Positions 25,335 to 33,471 of a DNA stretch of 64,000 bases are shown here, in pieces. Within the stretch, counting starts at the first letter, position 1. Every line of letters begins with the position of its first letter. The notes beneath the pieces were generated by a model. That model did not search any database and had not been told where the DNA came from. It was given only the letters and a program-made list of their open reading frames with translations. The DNA comes from CAMLFJ01 sp040902305 (lineage in GTDB: Bacteria; Methylomirabilota; Methylomirabilia; Rokubacteriales; CSP1-6). The translations under genes were made by a program, and so were the position numbers. The DNA is taken from assembly GCA_040902305.1 (NCBI GenBank), contig JBBDXN010000099.1, positions 1-64,000 on the forward strand. The letters are read 5' to 3'.

Positions 25335-26108
25335 ATGCCGTTCTACGAACGAGGCCCCGTCCGCATCCACTACGAAGAGGTCGGCTCCGGCTTCCCCCTG
25401 CTGCTCATACCGGGCGGCGGGCTCAATTCAGCCCTCTCATCCTGGCAGACCGCCTCGCCGTTCAACCCGATGGAGCGGTACAAGGACGACTTCCGCTGTA
25501 TCTGCGCCGATCTGCGGAACGCCAACCCCGGCCGGTCCAGCGGCCCGCTGGAGATCGATCGCCCCTGGGACGCCTACACCGACGACCAGCTCGGGCTGAT
25601 GGACCATCTGGGCATCCGGGAGTTCCTGGTCATGGGCTTCTGCATCGGCGGGCCGATGATCCACAACCTCATCCGGCGGGCTCCGGAGCGCGTCGTCGCG
25701 GCCGCGATGATGCAGCCCAGCGGCTCCAGGCCCGAGATCCGGGACCTGTTCTACCAGAACAACATCAAGGGTTGGGGGCCGGCGCTGTGCGAGAAGCGCC
25801 CCGACGTCACGATGGCCATGGTCCATGACTTCCTGACCAGCATGTACACGAATCGCGCCGACTTCGTGTTCACGGTGTCGCGCGATTTCGTGCGCTCCAT
25901 CCAGACGCCGCTGCTGGTCGCGCCCGACGATGTGCCCGCGCACCCGTACAAGGTCGCGATGGAGGTGGCCAGCCTCGCCCCGAACGCCGAGGTGACCATC
26001 TATCCCTGGAAGGACTCGCCGGCGCACATCGACGAGGTCGTGGAGCACGCGCGGCGCTTCCTCAAGGCGCACGAACCCGTCGCCGCCGGGCGGCAAGGAG
26101 GGGGCTAG
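25335..26108 (+). CDS. Alpha/beta hydrolase with Cys at the nucleophile position
   Basis: A 257-residue alpha/beta hydrolase. The oxyanion region is PGGGL (26-30). The nucleophile elbow reads GFCIGG with Cys103 where most family members have Ser. The acid is probably Asp in APDDVP and the base His in SPAHID near the C-terminus. Cys nucleophiles are known in dienelactone hydrolase; this sequence is not that family, so the substrate is unknown. GGGAGGA precedes the ATG. It is monocistronic. Confidence 0.88.
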   Translation: MPFYERGPVRIHYEEVGSGFPLLLIPGGGLNSALSSWQTASPFNPMERYKDDFRCICADLRNANPGRSSGPLEIDRPWDAYTDDQLGLMDHLGIREFLVMGFCIGGPMIHNLIRRAPERVVAAAMMQPSGSRPEIRDLFYQNNIKGWGPALCEKRPDVTMAMVHDFLTSMYTNRADFVFTVSRDFVRSIQTPLLVAPDDVPAHPYKVAMEVASLAPNAEVTIYPWKDSPAHIDEVVEHARRFLKAHEPVAAGRQGGG

Positions 26109-26121
26109 CCGGGCCCGCGTC

Positions 26122-26478
26122 TCAAAGGCGCGTGACGTTCGCGGCCACGCACACCCAGCCGTCCCCGCGCCGCGCCCACACGTCGGTGTAGCGCCCGGCG
26201 CCCGGCTGGCCGTCCGCCCTGGTGTACGTGGTGCGGGCGTGGATCAGCGCCACGTTGCCCAGCACGCGGATCAGCACGTCCTCGATGTCGAGGTTCTTCA
26301 CGGTCGACCCGCGCCCGATCTGGGCGAGGAAGCCCGCCCGGTCCAGCCGCGAGCAGTCGGGATTGCTGTTGACGAAGTCCGCCGCGAGGTTCGCGTCGAA
26401 CCACCGCACGTCCGCCTCGCTGACCGATCGGATGTACTCGCGGTTGAGCGCCTGAAGAGTCGCCTGGTCGGTGGCCAT
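26122..26478 (-). CDS. NTF2-like (SnoaL/DUF4440) protein, second of a pair
   Basis: A 118-residue cone-shaped NTF2-fold protein. The pattern WFDANLAADFVNSNPDCS and the C-terminal RYTDVWARRGDGWVCVA are typical. The family includes ketosteroid-isomerase-like enzymes and ligand-binding proteins. It begins 2 nt after the end of a paralogue with the same layout, so the pair arose by tandem duplication and is probably co-translated. Substrate unknown. Confidence 0.87.
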   Translation of the reverse strand: MATDQATLQALNREYIRSVSEADVRWFDANLAADFVNSNPDCSRLDRAGFLAQIGRGSTVKNLDIEDVLIRVLGNVALIHARTTYTRADGQPGAGRYTDVWARRGDGWVCVAANVTRL

Positions 26479-26480
26479 GG

Positions 26481-26846
26481 TCAGCACCTCGCGAAGTGGG
26501 CGGACACGCAGAGCCAGCGCCCGTCCCGTTGCTGCCAGATGTCGGTGTAGCGGCCGCGACCGTGGCTGCCGTCGGGCCGCGTGTCCTCGAAGCTCGCGTG
26601 GATCAGGGCCACGTCGCCCACGCGCTGGATGGAGACCTCGGGCGCGCGGAAGCTCGTGAGGGTGTGGGGCCGTCCGATGCGGGCCAGGAAGCCCGCCTTG
26701 TCCACGAAGGAGCCGTCGGGGTTGGTGGCGCGGTAGTCGTCGGCCAGGCGCTCGGTGTACCAGGCCACGTCGGACTTCTCCGCCGCAAGGAGATAGCCGC
26801 GGTTCAAGGCCTCGAGCGTCTCGAGATCGTCCGCCCTGCTCGCCAT
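26481..26846 (-). CDS. NTF2-like (SnoaL/DUF4440) protein, first of a pair
   Basis: A 121-residue NTF2-fold protein, similar along its whole length to the next gene (for example GFLARIGR and GRYTDIWQQRDGRW). The ATG follows a GGAGGAA site. It is divergent from the MocR-type regulator at 26971 with a shared 124-bp control region, which suggests that the regulator controls this pair. Confidence 0.87.
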   Translation of the reverse strand: MASRADDLETLEALNRGYLLAAEKSDVAWYTERLADDYRATNPDGSFVDKAGFLARIGRPHTLTSFRAPEVSIQRVGDVALIHASFEDTRPDGSHGRGRYTDIWQQRDGRWLCVSAHFARC

Positions 26847-26970
26847 CGTTCATTTCCTCCTTCCGTGTTCGTTTGACCACGGTTATCCTAGGCTCGATGC
26901 TGGCCCTGAGAAAGAGCCAGATTTCAACGAAGCGAAGGGGCCAGAGCGTCCGGGCCCCGAGGGAGGCGCG

Positions 26971-28425
26971 ATGCTACTGAGCCTGCGGGGGGCGGGCGGG
27001 CCGCTCTATCGCCGCGTCTACCTGGCGCTCAAGGACAAGATCCGGGCCGGCGGCCTCGGCCCGGCCACCAAGGTCCCTTCCACGCGCGCGCTGGCGAGGG
27101 ACCTCGGCGTGTCGCGCAACACCGTGATGCTGGCGTACGAGCAGCTCGCGGCGGAGGGCTACCTGGTGAGCCGCCACCGCGGTGCGACCTCCGTGGCGGG
27201 GGTGGCGTCGCCGCGCCCAGCCTCGGCGCCCGCTCGGCCCGCGGCGGAGCGTCCCGCGCCGATGTCCGCCTACGCGCGGCGCCTGACCGCGCGGCTCGAC
27301 CTCGCGCCCTCGCGCCCGCCCGGCCCGCGGCCCGCGCTCCGCTATGATTTCCGCTACGCCCGGCCCGCGGTGGACGAGTTCCCGCGGGAGATCTGGCGCC
27401 GGCTCCTCGCCGCTCACGCGCGTCGCGCCTCCTCCGACGCGCTCGGTTACGGCTCGCCCGCCGGCCACGGCCCGCTGCGCGCGGCGCTCAGCGAGTACCT
27501 CGGCCGGGCGCGCGGCGTCGTGAGCGACCCCGAGCGCATCGTCGTGGTGAACGGGACACAGCAGGCGCTGGACCTGATCGCGCGCGTGCTGCTCGATCCC
27601 GGCGACGGCGCGGTGGTAGAGGAGCCGCACTACCCCGGGGCCACCATTCCCTTCGAGGCGGTGGGCGCCCGCCTCCTGCGCGTGCCGGTGGACGCGGGCG
27701 GGCTTGATCCGGCCAAGCTGCCGCCCGCCGTGGAGCGCCCGCGGCTGGCCTACGTGACGCCCTGCCACCAGTTCCCCAGCGGCGTCATCATGCCGCTCGA
27801 GCGGCGCCTGTCCCTGCTCCAGTGGGCGTCCCGGGTCGGCGCCTGGGTCGTCGAGGATGATTACGTGAGCGAGTTCCGCTACGAGGGCCACCCGCTGGAG
27901 GCGCTCCAGTCGCTGGACCGCGACGAGCGGGCGATCTACATGGGGTCCTTCTCGAAGACCCTGTTCCCCGCGCTGCGCGTGGGCTATCTCGTGCTGCCGC
28001 GCGCTCTGGTGCGCCCCTTCCTCGCCGCCAAGTGGGCGGCGGATCGCTTCTCCGCCCCGCTCTACCAGGAGGCGCTGGCCGAGCTCATCACCAGCGGCCA
28101 GTTCGAGCGCTATCTCCGCCGCGCGGGCGCCCGGAACGCGGGGCGCCGGCGGGCCCTCGTCGCCGCGCTGCGCGAGCGCTTCGGCAGCCGAGTGGAGATC
28201 GCGGGCGAGAACACCGGCGTGCACCTGGTGGTCTGGCTGAACGACGTGCCCCCGCGGGAGCTAAGCGCCCTCATCGCGCGGGCGGCCAGGGCCGGCGTGG
28301 GGATCTACTCGGTGGCGCCGTACTACGCCGAGCCGCCGCGGTGCGCGGGCCTCCTCTTCGGCTATGCCGCGCTCACGGAAGGGGAGATCCGCGCGGGCGT
28401 GCGCCGGCTGGCGGAGCTGCTCTAA
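26971..28425 (+). CDS. MocR/PdxR-type regulator, GntR helix-turn-helix fused to aminotransferase
   Basis: A 484-residue transcription factor. Residues about 10-75 form a GntR winged helix (VPSTRALARDLGVSRNTVML), then a linker, then a fold-type I aminotransferase domain (about 115-484). The PLP-binding lysine is Lys329 in GSFSKTLFP. MocR proteins sense PLP or amines and usually control a divergent neighbour; here that is the NTF2-like pair. The gene end is followed by the dispersed-repeat region. Confidence 0.92.
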   Translation: MLLSLRGAGGPLYRRVYLALKDKIRAGGLGPATKVPSTRALARDLGVSRNTVMLAYEQLAAEGYLVSRHRGATSVAGVASPRPASAPARPAAERPAPMSAYARRLTARLDLAPSRPPGPRPALRYDFRYARPAVDEFPREIWRRLLAAHARRASSDALGYGSPAGHGPLRAALSEYLGRARGVVSDPERIVVVNGTQQALDLIARVLLDPGDGAVVEEPHYPGATIPFEAVGARLLRVPVDAGGLDPAKLPPAVERPRLAYVTPCHQFPSGVIMPLERRLSLLQWASRVGAWVVEDDYVSEFRYEGHPLEALQSLDRDERAIYMGSFSKTLFPALRVGYLVLPRALVRPFLAAKWAADRFSAPLYQEALAELITSGQFERYLRRAGARNAGRRRALVAALRERFGSRVEIAGENTGVHLVVWLNDVPPRELSALIARAARAGVGIYSVAPYYAEPPRCAGLLFGYAALTEGEIRAGVRRLAELL

Positions 28426-28490
28426 CGCTTCTAGCATCCTGTTTGCCGGCCAGTGGTTGCGGGTCCCCACAACGAGAGGGAGCCGGTTGG

Positions 28491-28578
28491 TGATCCCTCT
28501 CCCCCGCGAGGGGGAGAGGGCAGGGTGAGGGGGCGGCCTCCCTGCCGACAGCGGCTTCGTGAATAGTCCGGGCTAGCC
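28491..28578 (+). repeat. Dispersed element, partial copy 1
   Basis: It contains a 9-bp hairpin (CTCTCCCCC 28497-28505 and GGGGGAGAG 28510-28518), the conserved core CAGGGTGAGGGGGCGGCC and the terminal repeat TTCGTGAATAG...CTAG (28556-28576). Segment 28521-28567 is present in inverted form at 44405-44455 with very few changes. The left terminal repeat is missing. It lies between a MocR gene and a broken kinase. Confidence 0.7.
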
Positions 28579-28600
28579 CCTTTCGTTTACCCAGGAATCG
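28572..28600 (+). repeat. Copy of the 10357 att-like segment
   Basis: GCTAGCCCC followed by TTTCGTTTACCCAG is identical to 10357-10379, and GAAT follows in both regions after one or two ACCCAG repeats. Read on the minus strand it supplies the last codons and stop (GPIPG-stop) of the histidine kinase relic. GGTTGCGGGTCCCCACAAC at 28455-28473 is the related upstream motif. Confidence 0.6.
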
Positions 28601-29466
28601 GTCCGGCGTCGCTCAGCGGCAACGTGAAGGTGAAGGTGGAGCCGGCGCCCAGCTGGCTCGTGATCCAGATCCTGCCGCCGTGGAGTTCGACGAACTTCCG
28701 CGAGAGGGCCAGACCGAGGCCGGTGCCTTCCACCTTCTTGGCCGCCGTCCCGACTTGCCTGAACTCCTCGAACACCGCCTCTTGATCCTCTGGCGCGATG
28801 CCGATCCCGGTGTCAGCCACCGAGATGTCCGCCATCCCGTCGACGAGTCCCGCGCGGACGTCGATGCGGCCGCCTTCCGGCGTGAACTTCAGCGCGTTGG
28901 ACAGAAGATTGAGCAGCACCTGCTTGATCTTTCGCTCATCGCCCCGGATCGGGCCCAGCCGTTGATCCACCGCATGGTGCAGGGTAATCCCCCGGCGGCC
29001 GGCTCGTTCCCGGAGCAGGGTCAGGGCGTTCTCGATCGCGGTGGGCAGATCGAAGTCCGTCAGCTCGAGCTCCATCCGCCCGGCCTCGATCTTCGATAGA
29101 TCGAGGATGTCGTTGATGAGGGACAGGAGATGCTGCCCCGAATCGTGGATGTCGCGCAGGTACTCTTCCTGCTTTTCGTCGTGCCCGGCACAGGTCCAGT
29201 GCCTTGGCCGCGATGGCATCGAAGACCGGCTGGACATCGGTCTGGAAGCTGCTGATGACGCGGAGGATCTCGCTGGTGGCCGTCTGGCGCCCGAGCGCCT
29301 CGGTGAGGTCGCGGTTGCGGGCCTGCAACTCGTCGAGCGCTTCCGCCAAGCGCTTCTCGAGGTCGCGGACCGTAGGGCCGCGGTCCTTCGGCGACCCGCC
29401 GGCCTTGACCTTCGTGGGCTTGGCACCCTGACGCATCGGCCTCTCCTTGCCTTTCACAGGCGTCAC
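28587..29466 (-). pseudogene. Sensor histidine kinase with GAF/H-box region deleted and frameshifted
   Basis: The N-terminus, in one frame from 29466, has a coiled region and the start of a GAF domain (SFQTDVQPVFDAIAAKALDL). At about 29183 the signal switches to another frame beginning EKQEEYLRDIHDSGQHLL, the second dimerisation helix, followed by an intact ATPase domain: N box KQVLLNLLSNALKF, G1 DTGIGIAPED, G2 GTGLGLALS. Most of the GAF domain and the phosphorylated His helix (SHELRTP) are missing. It cannot autophosphorylate; it is a relic. Confidence 0.75.
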
Positions 29467-29499
29467 GATGGGCCGGGACTCCTGGTCGGTCCGTCAGGC

Positions 29500-30108
29500 C
29501 TACGGCCCGGCCGCGGCCGCCGGTTCACCGAGCGAGAGCATCAGGCGATTGGCCCAGTTGAAGAAGGCGGCGGCGTGAATGACGTCGGCGATCGCCAGAT
29601 CGTCCAGCCCCGAGCGACGCAGGCGGTCGACGTGCTCCGGCCCGAACACGCTTGGCGTCGCGGTCAGCGCCACCGAGGCCGCGACGATGGCATTCCAGCG
29701 TTCTCCGAGATCGGCGGTGACGCCGGTGTCGAGCAGGCGCTGAATGTCGGCCTCGCGCTTCGAGTAGGTCGCGGCGTGGCGCGCATGCACCGAGGCACAG
29801 TAGAGGCACCCGTTGAAGCGGGACGTCGCGGCCGCGGCCAGCTCGCGCTCGGCGCGCGGAAGGCCGGCATCGGGGTTGTAGAAGATGTCCTTGTCGGTTC
29901 GCGTCCTGGCCGCCAGCGCGTCCGGGTCGCGGGCGAGGAGGCGGAAGTACGGCGATTTCACGCGCGCGGCGTCCACGAGACTCGCCAGGTGGCGCTCGGT
30001 CATCGCTTCGACGGCGAGCGGCTCGAGCCAGGGGAGCCAGTCGAGCTGGGCCCGGGTGAAGGCGGTGGGAACCGTGTGGTCCGGGGGCACCAGCACTTTG
30101 TCAGTCAT
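29500..30108 (-). CDS. AhpD/CMD-family peroxidase-like protein (Avi_7169-type)
   Basis: A 202-residue helical protein of the carboxymuconolactone decarboxylase/AhpD superfamily. The redox pair Cys101-Cys104 with His108 (NGCLYCASVH) is intact, as needed for alkylhydroperoxidase activity. The start at 30108 overlaps the stop of the upstream CMD gene by 4 nt. I recognise the trio with the next two genes as the LLM/CMD/alkylhydroperoxidase-domain set annotated from Agrobacterium and Klebsiella; the pathway is not established. Confidence 0.88.
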   Translation of the reverse strand: MTDKVLVPPDHTVPTAFTRAQLDWLPWLEPLAVEAMTERHLASLVDAARVKSPYFRLLARDPDALAARTRTDKDIFYNPDAGLPRAERELAAAATSRFNGCLYCASVHARHAATYSKREADIQRLLDTGVTADLGERWNAIVAASVALTATPSVFGPEHVDRLRRSGLDDLAIADVIHAAAFFNWANRLMLSLGEPAAAAGP

Positions 30109-30719
30109 GCCGACACCTGGCCGGCCAGGACGCGCAATCCGGTGACGACCCGGATCTGGAAGGACAGGAAGGCGACGATCTGGGAGAGCGTCACGATGTC
30201 GGTAGTGGACCAGCCGGCGTCCAGCAGCGCCTGCAGAGCCGTCGGCGCGGCGTCGCGCGGGTGAAAGACGAGCAGGTGCACGTGCTCGAATGCCGCGGCG
30301 AGGCGCGGACCGAGCGTCCGGCGGATCGCCGCGCCCACGCGATAGCTTGAACCGGTCGTGTCTTCGCGACTCAGCGGCCCCGCGGGGTAGCGGCCATAGG
30401 GGCCGCTGGTCCTGGCCTCCGCGATGGCCGCGTCGACCGCTTCCCTCAGCGCCGCCGAGGCGCAGCACTCGGCGAGGCGCGCGGCATAGTGGAGCGCGAT
30501 CGCAGGGGCGCCGTGCAGGCCGGCGACGAATCCGCCTACCGCAGACCGCTCCTGGGCGGTGACGTTGCCGGGCGCCTCCGGCGCGAACAGCGCCCGATAC
30601 GTGGCCTGCGCGTGCGTGCGCGCTTCCGGTCTCCGGGCGCGGATCGCGCTCAAGGGAGATCCCGGCGCGATCCCGACCAGCGCATCGATGACGTCGGCGT
30701 CCGTCCCTGGCATTGTCAT
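30105..30719 (-). CDS. CMD-domain protein (Avi_7170-type)
   Basis: A 204-residue helical protein related to carboxymuconolactone decarboxylases, similar in style to the Avi_7170 family. It lacks a clear CxxC; it has ECCAS at about 83-87. AGAGGACG precedes the ATG. It sits between the LLM gene (upstream) and the AhpD-like gene (downstream, 4-nt overlap) in one operon. Function unknown; presumably it acts on the same substrate as the monooxygenase. Confidence 0.82.
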   Translation of the reverse strand: MTMPGTDADVIDALVGIAPGSPLSAIRARRPEARTHAQATYRALFAPEAPGNVTAQERSAVGGFVAGLHGAPAIALHYAARLAECCASAALREAVDAAIAEARTSGPYGRYPAGPLSREDTTGSSYRVGAAIRRTLGPRLAAAFEHVHLLVFHPRDAAPTALQALLDAGWSTTDIVTLSQIVAFLSFQIRVVTGLRVLAGQVSA

Positions 30720-30738
30720 CGTCCTCTTGGCTCAGTGG

Positions 30739-31776
30739 TCACGCGACACGCCGGGCTCCCGCCACATCCCGTCCCCAGCCGAGCGCGGGCGCCAGCACCT
30801 CGGAGACCAGCTCGATCGATCTGAGGATGAAGGGATGCGGCGGATCGATCGAATGCACCTGAACGGCGACGTCCGTCGCGCGGGCGAGCGGGGTGTCCGC
30901 CTGGAGCGAGGCGATCACCTTGTCTGGCGTTCCGAGATGAGCATCCATGGCGGCGATCATCCCGTCCAGCGATCCATCTCCGGTCGCGCGGCCCAATCTG
31001 GCCAGGCGCGCGCGATGCCGCCCCAGCCCGATCTCGGCCAAACGCAGGGCTTCCTGGTCGTCATCGGTAACGAACACGGTGCGGGAGGCGAGGATGCGGG
31101 GCGCGCGGCCCTCGGCCAGCGCAGCCAGGTACGCGTCGATCAGCGGGTTCTGGATATCGGCCAGCGACAGGTCGGGAGCGTGGGCCGGCCGGGGCTGCGT
31201 GCGCGACAGCATGAGACCGTCCCCCGCTGCGCCAGCGCGCCTCGCTCCATCGACCGAGAACGTCGCCTGCCAGACGCGCTCGACCAGGCTCGGATTCGCC
31301 GGATACAGTTGATCTCCTCCGCCGGGCAACGGCCGCCCCGCCCAGGCGTCGCGTAACAATTGAAGGTGCCCGGCGAGCACCGTCGCGCGCTCGGCACTGT
31401 TCTGACCGAACGCCGCGTAGGAGGAAAGGTTGCCCCCGGCTCCGACGCCCACTTCCAGGCGGCCGCCACACATCAGATCGAGCACGGCGGCGTCCTCGGC
31501 CACCCGGATCGGCTGCTCCAGCGGCAGGGTCACGATCCCCGTCCCGAGGCGGATCCGCGTTGTCTGGGTGGCGACCTGGGCCAGGAAGACGAACGGCGCG
31601 GGAAGACCGCCCTCGTCTTCATGGAAATGGTGCTGGGCGATCCAGGCCGAATGGAAGCCGAACCGCTCGGCGTGGATGATCTGCGCGGTCGCCAGCCGGT
31701 ACCGCTCGGCGGGGTCCGCTTGATCGAGTAGGCGCGTGAAGAAACCCAGGCGCTTCGGCAGGGTCGCCATCGTCAT
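30739..31776 (-). CDS. Luciferase-like FMN monooxygenase (KPN_01858-type)
   Basis: An approximately 345-residue luciferase-like flavin enzyme. It begins with the family pattern KRLGFFTRLLD, followed by WIAQHHFHEDEGG and the TRIRLGTGIVTLPLEQPI strand that lines the flavin pocket. I chose the ATG at 31776; 31770 and 31833 are also in frame, and the latter overlaps the divergent PAC2 region. It heads the three-gene LLM-CMD-AhpD operon. The substrate is unknown. Confidence 0.88.
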   Translation of the reverse strand: MTMATLPKRLGFFTRLLDQADPAERYRLATAQIIHAERFGFHSAWIAQHHFHEDEGGLPAPFVFLAQVATQTTRIRLGTGIVTLPLEQPIRVAEDAAVLDLMCGGRLEVGVGAGGNLSSYAAFGQNSAERATVLAGHLQLLRDAWAGRPLPGGGDQLYPANPSLVERVWQATFSVDGARRAGAAGDGLMLSRTQPRPAHAPDLSLADIQNPLIDAYLAALAEGRAPRILASRTVFVTDDDQEALRLAEIGLGRHRARLARLGRATGDGSLDGMIAAMDAHLGTPDKVIASLQADTPLARATDVAVQVHSIDPPHPFILRSIELVSEVLAPALGWGRDVAGARRVA

Positions 31777-31881
31777 CTTCCCGCCATTATGCATCATCGA
31801 GACCACGTCCGAGACTTGCTGCGACCTGCTCACCTCATCCGCGTAGCTTCTTCCCGCGCTGATTTGCTAAGCTGGTCTGCG

Positions 31882-32793
31882 ATGGACAATGTAGAGTTCG
31901 ACCGCGACCCGCCCGCCGTCTTGCCGACGATGGTCATGGCGTTTGGAGGATGGATCGATGCCGGCCGGGCGGCCACCGGCGCCCTGCGCCACCTGGCCCG
32001 CGACCTCCGGGCCACGCGACTCGCGCGGATAACCGCTGAAGAGTTCTTCGTGTTCACCCAGGAGCGGCCCGAGGTGCGGTTGAGGGCCGATGGGGGTCGC
32101 GTTATCCGATGGCCACGGAGCGAATTCTCGGCGTGGGATCCAGGAGGTGGTCGAGACGGTCTCCTTCTGTTTCGCGGCCCGGAGCCCCATCAGAGGTGGC
32201 AAACCTATACGAAGGCGTTCCTCGGCGTGGCCGAGCGCTGTGGGGTGAGGCGGATCGTCTCGCTCGGGGCGCTCCTGGCGGGCGCTCCTCACACCCGGCC
32301 GGTGCGGGTCACGGCCCGCTGCACCGACCCCGCCGAGAAGTCGTTGCTCGAAGCCTGGGGCATCTATCGTCCTCCGACCTACGAAGGCCCGACCGGCATC
32401 TCCACGGTCATCCTGGACGCGGCGGAGCGCCGGGGAATGCAGCATGTCGGCTTCATGGGGCAAGCGCCGCACTATCTACCCGATTCCGAGAATCCGGCCG
32501 CGATCGAAACCCTGGTGACTTACGTGGCCCGTCTGCTCGGCCTGAGCCCGGACATGTCCCATTTCGCCGAGGCCATCCAGGACTTCCGCGCCCAGTGCGA
32601 TAAGGCGGTGGCCAGGGACCGCGCCACCCGAGAGCACGTGCGGAAGCTGGAGCAGGAGTACGACGCGACGGCGGGCGAGGAGCAGCACCCACCACTACCT
32701 GGGGGAGAGCTCGACTCGGACCGGCTGATGCGAGACGTCGAGGACTTCCTGCGCAGGCAGCGGGAGGGTGGCGCGGGCGGGACGGGCGCCTGA
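31882..32793 (+). CDS. PAC2-family protein
   Basis: A 303-residue member of the PAC2 family (PF09754), named after proteasome assembly chaperone 2. The stretches MVMAFGGWIDAGRAATG, RIVSLGALLAGAPHTRPV and ESLVTYVARLLG-like (here TLVTYVARLLGL) are typical of the bacterial group. The role in bacteria is unclear. The ATG at 31882 is chosen because homology starts there; no strong ribosome binding site is seen. The C-terminus is a charged helical tail. Confidence 0.87.
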   Translation: MDNVEFDRDPPAVLPTMVMAFGGWIDAGRAATGALRHLARDLRATRLARITAEEFFVFTQERPEVRLRADGGRVIRWPRSEFSAWDPGGGRDGLLLFRGPEPHQRWQTYTKAFLGVAERCGVRRIVSLGALLAGAPHTRPVRVTARCTDPAEKSLLEAWGIYRPPTYEGPTGISTVILDAAERRGMQHVGFMGQAPHYLPDSENPAAIETLVTYVARLLGLSPDMSHFAEAIQDFRAQCDKAVARDRATREHVRKLEQEYDATAGEEQHPPLPGGELDSDRLMRDVEDFLRRQREGGAGGTGA

Positions 32794-32829
32794 GGGCAAG
32801 CTCCGCGCGCGGGCGCGGCAGGAGTGGGC

Positions 32830-33240
32830 CTAGCCGCCGCCCCCCATCTGACAGACGAGCCGCCACTCGGCATCGGTCACCGGCTGAACCGACAGCCGGG
32901 GCAGCCTGACCAGGGCCATGCCGGCGAAGCGCTTGTCCGCCTTGATCCGATCGAGGCCGACCGGCGTCGGGAGCGGCTCGACCGCGGCGACGTCGATGGC
33001 GCGCCAGGCGGGATCGGTCGAATCCGGGTGCGCTTCCGCGATCACCTTGACGATGCCCACGATCGCGCGCTCCTTGCCGGTGTGGTAGAAAAACGCCTGC
33101 TCACCCTTCTTCATGGCGCGCAGGTGCTTCTGGGCCGAGAAGTTGCGGATCCCGGTCCACTCCGCCCCTTGGCGGCCCTTCGCGACCTGCTCGGCCCACG
33201 ACCAATCATCGGGCTCGGACTTCAGGAGCCAATATGCCAT
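32830..33240 (-). CDS. EVE-domain protein
   Basis: A 136-residue EVE domain, a PUA-like fold that binds modified bases in RNA or DNA. MAYWLLKSEPDDWSWAEQ, the WTGIRNFSAQKHLRAM segment and FFYHTGKERAIVGI are diagnostic. GGAG precedes the ATG at 33240. It converges with the PAC2 gene. It is complete and of normal length. Confidence 0.94.
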   Translation of the reverse strand: MAYWLLKSEPDDWSWAEQVAKGRQGAEWTGIRNFSAQKHLRAMKKGEQAFFYHTGKERAIVGIVKVIAEAHPDSTDPAWRAIDVAAVEPLPTPVGLDRIKADKRFAGMALVRLPRLSVQPVTDAEWRLVCQMGGGG

Positions 33241-33342
33241 GGCACTCCATCCTCTTTCCCCCGGGCTCCGAGCGCAAGCCCAGGGGTCAGCCGGGCTCCG
33301 ACCGGCTTGACGTCTGCTCCTCGTCCGACCTACCGTGCCGAC

Positions 33343-33471
33343 ATGGACCGCCGCCGCTTCCTGGTGACCACACTCGCCGGCGCGCTCGCCGCGCCGCTCG
33401 GTGTCGAGGCTTGGAACCTTGACGCGCTTCGGGCGGCAGTGTCTCGCCACCGTCGAACCCGGGGACGGTAG
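33343..33471 (+). pseudogene. N-terminal scar of an ABC substrate-binding protein
   Basis: The 42-codon frame begins MDRRRFLVTTLAGALAAPLG, the typical signal peptide of COG2984-type binding proteins, where mature protein normally follows with AQ. Here it turns into an unrelated short stretch and stops at 33471. The signal region is intact and the body is gone. It overlaps the start of the TauE-like gene. Confidence 0.6.
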
